Source of the DNA: Bacteroidota bacterium
Lineage (GTDB): Bacteria; Bacteroidota; Bacteroidia; Chitinophagales; Chitinophagaceae
Reading direction: 5' to 3'
NCBI GenBank assembly: GCA_947457085.1
Contig: CANGUS010000134.1
Span: forward strand, 1-5,520
Length of the DNA stretch: 5,520 nucleotides
Position 1 is the stretch's first letter; every line of letters begins with the position of its first letter. This document shows positions 1 through 5,092 of the stretch, in pieces. The translations under genes were made by a program, and so were the position numbers. The notes below the pieces were generated by a model. That model was given only the letters and a program-made list of their open reading frames with translations. It ran no database searches and had not been told where the DNA came from.

Positions 1-721
1 AACTAGTAATGAAACAATACACTTCCGTGAAGCCCGTTGTTTCAGGCACACGCGCCTCTAACGCCGATTGGCTCGTATGTTGCATTTTTATTTTAAAAAA
101 TTGAGCGCCAATGCCTGTATTGAGCACATTTAATTTAATGCTCGAAATGTTTCCTGCTACCAATCCTGCTGCTGCTAATTCTGCTGCTGTATATACAAAA
201 TAAGATTTGCCATTTTGTAGCTGCGTATGTAAGGCTAAATTTGTAGTAGAAGTACCTGCGCCAATTAAAGCCGAAGTTTCTGAAAGCGTTGTTGTATTGA
301 CAACTTGTTGCTGATTGTATTGATAATACGTGTAAGTAGGAATGCTAGTATAATTGTATGTAGAACCTGAAAAACCACTAATTACATGAGAAGGGCCTTT
401 TGTTTTTGCGGAGTCAACTTTTGAAGAATCTGTAATGTAGGTATTGCAACTGTAATCCCATTCTCCACAGCCATTTTTTCCGGTAGGCGGTACCAAATTT
501 CCTACCACACCATTTTTACAACGCATGTTGTATAGCATATAAATTTTTTCATATGTAACTCCCGGTAGATTAGGAAAGTTAATCATAGTATCTCTTATTC
601 CTGTGCCATAAGTTTGTGTATAATTAAAAGTGTTTACTACAATTGTATCGCCAGGAACTTGTGCTTTTATAACATTGCTCAGGCAACAAAAAGCGATTAA
701 AAAGAATAGATGTTTTTTCAA
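1..721 (-). CDS. Secreted protein with CGEWDY motif (PNGase F-like / type IX secretion class), C-terminus outside window
   Basis: The frame is open for 240 codons from TTG at 721-719 to the window edge; the C-terminus is missing. Residues 1-20 form a signal peptide: MKKH, a hydrophobic core (LFFLIAFCCL), and a likely signal peptidase I cut after IKA before Q21. The mature part opens with GDTIVVNTF, then VTYEKIYMLYNMRC, then CGEWDYSC at residues 75-82. I recall this order (secreted, 'YEKI', then 'CGEWDY') from large Bacteroidota exoproteins resembling the N-terminal jelly-roll of peptide-N-glycosidase F and usually ending in a type IX sorting domain. Residues 172-240 (YFVYTAAELAAAGLVAGNIS onward) match another segment common in such proteins. 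C68, C75 and C82 could form disulfides outside the cytoplasm. No ATG is available: the in-frame stop TGA is at 748-746. The alternative TTG at 739-737 lies inside the candidate promoter box, so 721 is preferred. Enzymatic activity cannot be judged without the rest of the protein. Confidence 0.82.
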   Translation of the reverse strand, partial: MKKHLFFLIAFCCLSNVIKAQVPGDTIVVNTFNYTQTYGTGIRDTMINFPNLPGVTYEKIYMLYNMRCKNGVVGNLVPPTGKNGCGEWDYSCNTYITDSSKVDSAKTKGPSHVISGFSGSTYNYTSIPTYTYYQYNQQQVVNTTTLSETSALIGAGTSTTNLALHTQLQNGKSYFVYTAAELAAAGLVAGNISSIKLNVLNTGIGAQFFKIKMQHTSQSALEARVPETTGFTEVYCFITS

Positions 722-736
722 AATAAAGAATTTGAA

Positions 737-744
737 CAAATTTA
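737..744 (-). promoter_or_regulatory. Candidate Bacteroidota -7 element (TAAATTTG) for the secreted-protein gene
   Basis: On the minus strand the box reads TAAATTTG, an exact TAnnTTTG match, ending 15 bases before the TTG start at 721. It must lie downstream of the terminator at 832-864, and it does. No clear TTG (-33) element is seen at 17-23 bases upstream, so the call rests on the -7 match and on the same arrangement at the other genes here. Confidence 0.4.
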
Positions 745-831
745 ATCAAATGACGTTAAGAAATAGAAATTTTTTAAAAATGATCTACATTAATATTAAA
801 AGGAGCATTCAACTGTTTTTTTGAATGTTTA

Positions 832-864
832 TTAAAAAAAAACGGTCGCAAGAAGCGACCGTTT
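832..864 (-). terminator. Intrinsic terminator of nuoF
   Basis: On the minus strand a perfect 10-bp stem (AAACGGTCGC / GCGACCGTTT) closes a 5-base loop and runs straight into a T-tract (seven Ts at 840-834, the first being part of the stem). It begins 23 bases after the nuoF stop. The stem core is the most GC-rich spot in an otherwise very AT-rich gap. It insulates the downstream secreted-protein gene from nuoF transcription. On the plus strand the hairpin is followed by a weaker AGAATTTTT, so some bidirectional activity is possible, but no plus-strand gene needs it. Confidence 0.9.
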
Positions 865-887
865 AGAATTTTTAAATATATTATTTT

Positions 888-2246
888 TTACGCTGGCACT
901 GCAATTTCTCTTGCATCAGCATAATGGCCAATACCATAATTACGAACCATAGCTTCTTCAGGATGGGTAATATGCCACTCAAATTCATCACGGAAATGAC
1001 GAATAGCTGCCGCTACTGGCCAAGCAGCCGCATCGCCTAATGGACAAATTGTGTTGCCTTCAATTCTACGTTGAATATCCCACAATAAATCAATATCTGC
1101 AATTGTACCTTTTCCTGCTTCAATTTTCTTTAATATTTTATACATCCAACCGGTTCCTTCACGACAAGGTGAGCATTGTCCACAACTTTCATGGTTGTAA
1201 AAACGAGCCAATGACATGGTATGACGAACAATACATTGATCTTCATCCAATACAATAAATCCACCAGAACCCATCATCGTACCAGTAGCGAAACCACCTT
1301 CTGATAAAGATTCGTAGTTCATGTAACGAGTCTCACCTGTTGCTGTTTTAAATAATAAGTTAGCAGGAACAATTGGAACTGATGAACCTCCAGGGATACA
1401 AGCTTTTAATTTTTTACCATTTGGTATTCCACCACAATATTCTTCACTGTATATAAATTCTTCAACACTGATTGTCATGTCAATTTCATAAACCCCTGGT
1501 TTATTAATATTTCCACAAGCTGAAATTAATTTAGTTCCTGTACTTCTACCTATTCCAATTTTTGCATATTCTTCACCCGTCATATTGATGATAGGAACTA
1601 CAGCAGCAATGGTTTCCACATTATTCACTACGGTTGGTCTTTCCCATAAACCTTTAATCGCTGGGAAGGGTGGTTTAATTCTAGGATTTCCTCGTTTACC
1701 TTCTAATGACTCAATCAAAGCTGTTTCTTCACCACAGATATAGGCACCAGCTCCACGTTGCACGTATATTTCTAAATCATATCCTTTGCCTAAAATATTT
1801 TTACCTAGAAAGCCATTCTTTTTAGCTTCTTCAATAGCTTCCTCCAAAATGTCTACGATCCAAGCATATTCTCCTCTAATGTATATATAAGAAGCGTTTG
1901 AACCCAATGCATAAGACGATACAATCATCCCTTCAATAAGAATATGAGGATGATGTTCCATTAAATATCGGTCTTTAAAAGTTCCTGGTTCAGACTCATC
2001 TGCATTGACTACTAAATGACGTGGAACACCCTCTGGCTTTGCCAAAAAACTCCATTTCATACCTGTAGGAAATCCAGCACCACCTCTACCACGAAGTCCA
2101 CTTTTCTTTACCTCTTCAGTAATATCATCAGGAGACATTTCGAGGGCTTTTTCTACTGATTTGTAACCTCCATGTTGTCGGTAGGTTTCAAAATATCTAA
2201 TTCCTGCTACTTTATCGTTTGCTAAAAGGAGTTTAATGCTTGACAT
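888..2246 (-). CDS. nuoF: NADH-quinone oxidoreductase subunit F (complex I, 51-kDa type)
   Basis: NuoF is the entry point of respiratory complex I: it oxidises NADH, holds FMN, and passes electrons to a 4Fe-4S cluster in the peripheral arm on the cytoplasmic side. The 452-residue protein is full length for the family. Visible landmarks are the Gly-rich nucleotide-binding stretch GLRGRGGAGFP (50-60), NADESEPGTFKDR (81-93), GAGAYICGEETALIESLEG (165-183), and the cluster ligands C355, C358, C361 (ESCGQCSPCREGT) with C401 (ICPLGDAAAW). All expected residues are present. The start is ATG at 2246-2244 (MSSIKLLL). An in-frame TTG at 2255 would add three residues, but that TTG is part of the TAACTTTG promoter box. 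No nuoE or nuoG lies beside it: upstream is DUF4293, downstream a terminator and an unrelated secreted protein. It therefore appears monocistronic. Confidence 0.97.
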   Translation of the reverse strand: MSSIKLLLANDKVAGIRYFETYRQHGGYKSVEKALEMSPDDITEEVKKSGLRGRGGAGFPTGMKWSFLAKPEGVPRHLVVNADESEPGTFKDRYLMEHHPHILIEGMIVSSYALGSNASYIYIRGEYAWIVDILEEAIEEAKKNGFLGKNILGKGYDLEIYVQRGAGAYICGEETALIESLEGKRGNPRIKPPFPAIKGLWERPTVVNNVETIAAVVPIINMTGEEYAKIGIGRSTGTKLISACGNINKPGVYEIDMTISVEEFIYSEEYCGGIPNGKKLKACIPGGSSVPIVPANLLFKTATGETRYMNYESLSEGGFATGTMMGSGGFIVLDEDQCIVRHTMSLARFYNHESCGQCSPCREGTGWMYKILKKIEAGKGTIADIDLLWDIQRRIEGNTICPLGDAAAWPVAAAIRHFRDEFEWHITHPEEAMVRNYGIGHYADAREIAVPA

Positions 2247-2252
2247 AAGGCA

Positions 2253-2260
2253 CAAAGTTA
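2253..2260 (-). promoter_or_regulatory. Candidate -7 element (TAACTTTG) for nuoF, implying a nearly leaderless mRNA
   Basis: The minus strand reads TAACTTTG, then TGCCTT, then the nuoF ATG at 2246. It is an exact TAnnTTTG match. Transcription normally starts only a few bases after this element, leaving a leader of about 0-3 bases. A TTTTG lies 24 bases upstream of the box, slightly beyond the usual -33 spacing. No Shine-Dalgarno sequence precedes the ATG. Confidence 0.55.
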
Positions 2261-2354
2261 TAGTTAAATTTCAATTTTTAATTCCAAAATATGAAAGTTA
2301 TTTTCAAGAATTTTCAATAATTTATAAAGAAGAGTGATTGGGTACTGAATACTA

Positions 2355-2396
2355 TGATAATTAACAATTAATAATTGATAAGTAATCATTGATTTT
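2355..2396. repeat. Degenerate 7-base tandem repeat, six units (array A)
   Basis: Read on the plus strand in steps of seven: TGATAAT, TAACAAT, TAATAAT, TGATAAG, TAATCAT, TGATTTT. The consensus is about TRATAAT: position 1 is always T, position 2 is A or G, position 3 is always A. The last unit abuts the stop codon of the DUF4293 gene (2397-2399). The array contains the imperfect palindrome CAATTA-A-TAATTG (2365-2377), which could form a weak hairpin, but no T-tract follows it on the minus strand. It lies in the gap after the scpA-DUF4293 unit and before the nuoF promoter. Function unknown. Confidence 0.6.
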
Positions 2397-2840
2397 TTAT
2401 CGAAGTCTATCCGTATCTCTAATTAATTTTTCATCGCTTTTGATACCGTTATAAGCCATTGCAATCAATATAATCGTTACAATAGGAATAAAAATACCTA
2501 CAATTAATTGAGACCCATAAAGTCCAATCACCATTTTGTTTCCAATATGAGTCAAGTAGGTATTGTAAATTTCAAAACCAATCATGCAAATCGATAATAA
2601 GATAGGGATAAACGTACATTTCATTTGTTGTTTTCTGTTTTTATACAGAAAAATGGAAAAGAAACAGGCAATTGCTGTTAAGATGGTCAATACCATTAAA
2701 AATACATTGCTTTTTGCAGTAAGCATTGTTTCTAAAGAAGTAGGAGTATCCACTTTGTTGATGCCATAAGGTAAAATAAAGGCTAATGTAATAACGATTG
2801 TTGCTAATAAAAGCCAAATGGTTTGTTTTCGTTGAATCAT
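2397..2840 (-). CDS. DUF4293 family integral membrane protein
   Basis: This 147-residue protein has four predicted membrane segments, at about residues 7-24, 45-66, 75-96 and 103-130. It opens with MIQRKQTIWLLLA and ends in a short charged tail (GIKSDEKLIRDTDRLR). The MIQR start, four-helix layout, size and DEKLIR...DRLR ending fit DUF4293, a Bacteroidota family of unknown function. The gene starts 26 bases after the scpA stop. No TAnnTTTG box or Shine-Dalgarno sequence lies in that gap, so it is most likely co-transcribed with scpA; whether this means a link to chromosome segregation or cell division is unknown. The start ATG at 2840-2838 gives the expected family N-terminus. Confidence 0.88.
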   Translation of the reverse strand: MIQRKQTIWLLLATIVITLAFILPYGINKVDTPTSLETMLTAKSNVFLMVLTILTAIACFFSIFLYKNRKQQMKCTFIPILLSICMIGFEIYNTYLTHIGNKMVIGLYGSQLIVGIFIPIVTIILIAMAYNGIKSDEKLIRDTDRLR

Positions 2841-2866
2841 TTGTATATAAAATATGTTGTTGTTAA

Positions 2867-3664
2867 TTAATTAAACCCTGAAAATTGAGGATTTTCTTCT
2901 TCTTCTTCCCGTTGATTATTCCATTCAATGATGAAATTATTTCGGCCTTCGCCAACTAAAAGCGTTAAATATTTTTGTTGAGATAATTCCAATAAGGCTA
3001 AGAAATTAAACAATGCATGCACCCTCGTTTCACATTCTTGAAAAACCCTTTCAAAGGCAACTTTAGTATCACGTTTTACCCAACTCATTAAATAATCTCG
3101 TTGACCTTCCATGGTGTAATTGTATTTCACTACAACGTGTTGCGGTTTCTCATTTCGTTGGTTCATTTTTTTGATTACTTTCTCATATTGTTGAAACAAT
3201 TTGAAAACGGTAATCGATTGAACGTCGGTTCCTTCGCTCATCGTTTCGCCAATTTCAGCTAGCTCTTTAACAGCATAAGCCCTTTTCTTTTGCAATACCC
3301 GATTGGCCTCCATAATAGCCATTTCTTCAGAGGCTTCTTTAAAGCGTTTGTATTCTAAAATTTTGTCTATCAATTCTTTACGAGGATCAATTTCATTTCC
3401 TTGCTCATCAATTTCTTTACGAGGAATCAACATTTTAGCTTTAATTCTCATTAAAGTAGATGCAAATAAGATGAATTCACTTGCCAATTCTATATTGAGT
3501 TCTTCTAACGTTTTGATATGTGCTAAAAACTCTGAGGTGATTTGAAAAATCGGTATATTATAGATATCTAATTCATCTCTTTCAATAAAAAACAATAACA
3601 AATCGAAAGGTCCTTCAAATTGCTCAAGTTTAATATTGTAAATGGGTGTTGCTGTTGTTGCCAT
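2867..3664 (-). CDS. scpA: Segregation and condensation protein A (ScpA, SMC kleisin)
   Basis: ScpA is the kleisin that bridges the two heads of the bacterial SMC dimer and, with ScpB, forms the condensin that organises and segregates the chromosome. At 265 residues it has normal family length. The N-terminal SMC-neck-binding domain shows the hallmark FEGPFDLLLFFIERDELDIY (16-35), followed by the long helix ELASEFILFASTLMRIKAKMLI (59-80). The middle (about 100-180) is charged, linker-like and would bind ScpB. The C-terminal winged helix that binds the SMC head spans about 203-248 (ERVFQECETRVHALFNFLAL onward). The tail carries five consecutive Glu codons, all GAA. The start is ATG at 3664, supported by AAAGGA eight bases upstream. 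scpB is not adjacent, unlike in many Firmicutes. The next gene in the same unit is DUF4293. Confidence 0.96.
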   Translation of the reverse strand: MATTATPIYNIKLEQFEGPFDLLLFFIERDELDIYNIPIFQITSEFLAHIKTLEELNIELASEFILFASTLMRIKAKMLIPRKEIDEQGNEIDPRKELIDKILEYKRFKEASEEMAIMEANRVLQKKRAYAVKELAEIGETMSEGTDVQSITVFKLFQQYEKVIKKMNQRNEKPQHVVVKYNYTMEGQRDYLMSWVKRDTKVAFERVFQECETRVHALFNFLALLELSQQKYLTLLVGEGRNNFIIEWNNQREEEEENPQFSGFN

Positions 3665-3672
3665 TGTTGTTA

Positions 3673-3678
3673 TCCTTT
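3673..3678 (-). promoter_or_regulatory. Shine-Dalgarno site of scpA
   Basis: The minus strand reads AAAGGA eight bases before the scpA ATG (3664). It is the only clear Shine-Dalgarno sequence at any gene start in the window, which is notable because Bacteroidota mostly initiate without one. It supports the chosen start. Confidence 0.6.
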
Positions 3679-3687
3679 GTAGAGGTT

Positions 3688-3695
3688 CAAAGATA
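3688..3695 (-). promoter_or_regulatory. Candidate -7 element (TATCTTTG) for the scpA-DUF4293 unit
   Basis: Exact TAnnTTTG match on the minus strand, ending 23 bases before the scpA ATG. This leaves a leader of about 15-20 bases that contains the AAAGGA site. No good TTG is seen at the usual -33 spacing; the region upstream is heptad array B. Confidence 0.5.
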
Positions 3696-3701
3696 ACTAT
3701 T

Positions 3702-3743
3702 CAATTGATAATTTACGAATTTTGAATTGCGAAATACGAAGTC
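3702..3743. repeat. Degenerate 7-base tandem repeat, six units (array B)
   Basis: Read on the plus strand in steps of seven: CAATTGA, TAATTTA, CGAATTT, TGAATTG, CGAAATA, CGAAGTC. The consensus is about YRAATTn, degrading towards the right. Array B lies between the glycosyltransferase stop (3757) and the scpA promoter box (3695-3688). It shares the 9-mer AATTGATAA (3703-3711) with array A (2373-2381), so the two are probably variants of one repeat family. Function unknown. Confidence 0.55.
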
Positions 3744-3756
3744 TGCTGTTTAAATT

Positions 3757-4881
3757 TTAACTTTCAAATCGCTTGATTACTTCATAAAAATCGACAGCAC
3801 TTTTATCCCAACTGAATTTTTCACCTTGCAGTTTACAATTATCTTTAAGTTGTGAACGATATTGCTCATCTTTATAGAGTGTGCGCATCGCATTGCCAAT
3901 TTCTTCAATATTTGAAGGATTTACAAGAATTGCGGTATTGCCAGCTACTTCAGGCATAGAAGATGTGTTAGAACAAATACTAGGCACATGACATTTTATG
4001 GCTTCTAAAATAGGAATTCCAAAGCCTTCAAATATAGACACAAAAGTAAGCGCATAGGCTGCACCAATAACTTTGCTCAATTCTTCAACTTGCATATAAT
4101 CATAATGCAAAACATCTTCTTTAAATGGATGATGTTGGAGTTTCAATTGAATTTGTTCTGCATTCCAAGCTATTCGTCCAATAATGAGCAATTTCATATT
4201 GCTTCGTTGCTTTTTCTTGAAAAAAGTAAATGCTTCTAATAAAGCCAAAACATTTTTCCGTGGATGTAATGCACCCGCGAAAACAAAATATTCAGATCCC
4301 TGTGCATATTTATCTTTGATTTCTTGTCTTTCTTGAAATGAAAGTGGTTTATACAAATCGTTGGCACCGTTATATACAATTGATATTTTTTCTTCTGGCA
4401 CACCATAGGTTTCTATTAAATCATTTTTTGAAAATGTAGAAACAGATACAATGTGCTTTGCTTTTTGGGCAAATTTTGGAGTGAATTTTCGTAAATAATA
4501 TCTGAACTTGAAAGGCAAATGTTCGGGAAAATGTTCAAATGCTAAGTCATGAATAACCAATAACTGTGGCACTTTTGTGGAGAGTGATAAAAAGCCATCT
4601 GTTGAAATAAATAAATCGGGCTTGTGCTTTTTTATAACCCATTTAATCGACCATTCAAACCAAATGTACCATAATATAGGATGCCTCGCAGGTGGAGGAA
4701 TTACAATTGGAGTCACATTTTTACCATAAATAAAGTCTGGATGAAACGGCCTGTCAAAAATGAAAATAAATTCATGTTCTGGATGATTTTGAACAACGCG
4801 TTTCAAAACTTCATGTGTAAACCAACCTATACCTTCAAGTTTGCCTTTGAGTAGGAAACGAGCATTAACTGCAATTTTCAT
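3757..4881 (-). CDS. GT4-family glycosyltransferase (group 1, GT-B fold)
   Basis: A retaining, nucleotide-sugar-dependent glycosyltransferase, probably cytoplasmic or membrane-associated, adding a sugar to a lipid-linked surface glycan. The 374 residues are complete. The N-terminal Rossmann domain opens with MKIAVNARFL and a Gly-containing loop, LEGIGWFTHEVL (15-26), followed by VIHDLAFEHFPE (109-120) and SVSTFSKNDL (146-155), a very common GT4 signature. The C-terminal domain carries FAGALHPRKN (201-210), with the R208/K209 pair expected to contact donor phosphates, and the EX7E motif E285-GFGIPIL-E293, then SSMPEVAG (307-314). There is no signal peptide or clear membrane helix. The specific sugar and acceptor cannot be read from the sequence. 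The divergent neighbour is a polysaccharide flippase, which fits O-antigen, capsule or exopolysaccharide synthesis. The start is ATG at 4881-4879; no Shine-Dalgarno sequence precedes it. Confidence 0.94.
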   Translation of the reverse strand: MKIAVNARFLLKGKLEGIGWFTHEVLKRVVQNHPEHEFIFIFDRPFHPDFIYGKNVTPIVIPPPARHPILWYIWFEWSIKWVIKKHKPDLFISTDGFLSLSTKVPQLLVIHDLAFEHFPEHLPFKFRYYLRKFTPKFAQKAKHIVSVSTFSKNDLIETYGVPEEKISIVYNGANDLYKPLSFQERQEIKDKYAQGSEYFVFAGALHPRKNVLALLEAFTFFKKKQRSNMKLLIIGRIAWNAEQIQLKLQHHPFKEDVLHYDYMQVEELSKVIGAAYALTFVSIFEGFGIPILEAIKCHVPSICSNTSSMPEVAGNTAILVNPSNIEEIGNAMRTLYKDEQYRSQLKDNCKLQGEKFSWDKSAVDFYEVIKRFES

Positions 4882-4889
4882 TCTATTCG

Positions 4890-4897
4890 CAAATATA
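4890..4897 (-). promoter_or_regulatory. Candidate -7 element (TATATTTG) for the glycosyltransferase gene
   Basis: Exact TAnnTTTG match on the minus strand, ending eight bases before the ATG at 4881. The predicted leader is only a few bases. A TTTTG lies 11 bases upstream, too close for a classical -33 element, so the -7 box stands largely alone. Confidence 0.5.
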
Positions 4898-4942
4898 TTG
4901 ATCTATTTCAAAATAATTAAATTGTGTCATAAAATAAATAGA

Positions 4943-4970
4943 GTCTTTACAATTCAATGATTAATAATGA
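4943..4970. repeat. Possible short, inverted trace of the 7-base repeat (array C)
   Basis: Read on the minus strand in steps of seven: TCATTAT, TAATCAT, TGAATTG, TAAAGAC. TAATCAT is identical to a unit of array A, and the 9-mer AATCATTGA (minus strand, 4962-4954) occurs on the plus strand in array A at 2384-2392. Only two or three units are convincing, and AT-rich sequence can produce this by chance. Confidence 0.25.
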
Positions 4971-5068
4971 GAGAATGAATTTACCGCATCGTTTTATTGT
5001 AATGAAAAGAATTCGCTCAGTTTATAAAAAATGCAGCCTATTTTAATACACTTCATTTTTTTATAGTT

Positions 5069-5076
5069 TATTATTG
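5069..5076 (+). promoter_or_regulatory. Weak -7-like element (TATTATTG) before the flippase gene
   Basis: TATTATTG differs from TAnnTTTG at one position and ends 16 bases before the flippase ATG at 5093, similar spacing to the minus-strand genes. No -33 TTG is seen. This is the best candidate in the gap but weak alone. Confidence 0.25.
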
Positions 5077-5092
5077 CAATGTAGATTAAACC

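Noticed and set aside
630..824. Plus-strand open frame of 64 codons opposite the secreted-protein start
   Set aside because: It is antisense to a gene with a clear signal peptide and has Lys/Asn/Phe-rich, low-complexity content with no recognisable domain.
806..827. Inverted repeat CATTCAA / TTGAATG with an 8-base loop between the nuoF terminator and the secreted-protein gene
   Set aside because: It is only 7 bp and AT-rich, and on the minus strand it is followed by GCTCC instead of a T-tract. Chance occurrence is likely.
1040..1258. Plus-strand open frame inside nuoF
   Set aside because: It is antisense to the highly conserved Fe-S region of NuoF and has no family resemblance, so it is a shadow frame.
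2247..2255. Three-codon N-terminal extension of NuoF from TTG at 2255
   Set aside because: The TTG is part of the TAACTTTG promoter box, and the ATG at 2246 gives the family-like N-terminus.
2301..2320. TTTTCAA direct repeat spaced 10 bases apart upstream of nuoF
   Set aside because: There are only two copies in AT-rich DNA, with no link to the heptad period or a known operator.
2584..2769. Plus-strand open frame inside the DUF4293 gene
   Set aside because: Its hydrophobic look is a by-product of the membrane-protein gene on the other strand.
3303..3545. Plus-strand open frame of 80 codons inside scpA
   Set aside because: It is antisense to the ScpA core helices, and nothing supports its expression.
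4975..5046. A 23-codon plus-strand open frame (MNLPHRF...) before the flippase
   Set aside because: It is very short, has no ribosome site or recognisable leader-peptide pattern, and one this size is expected by chance.
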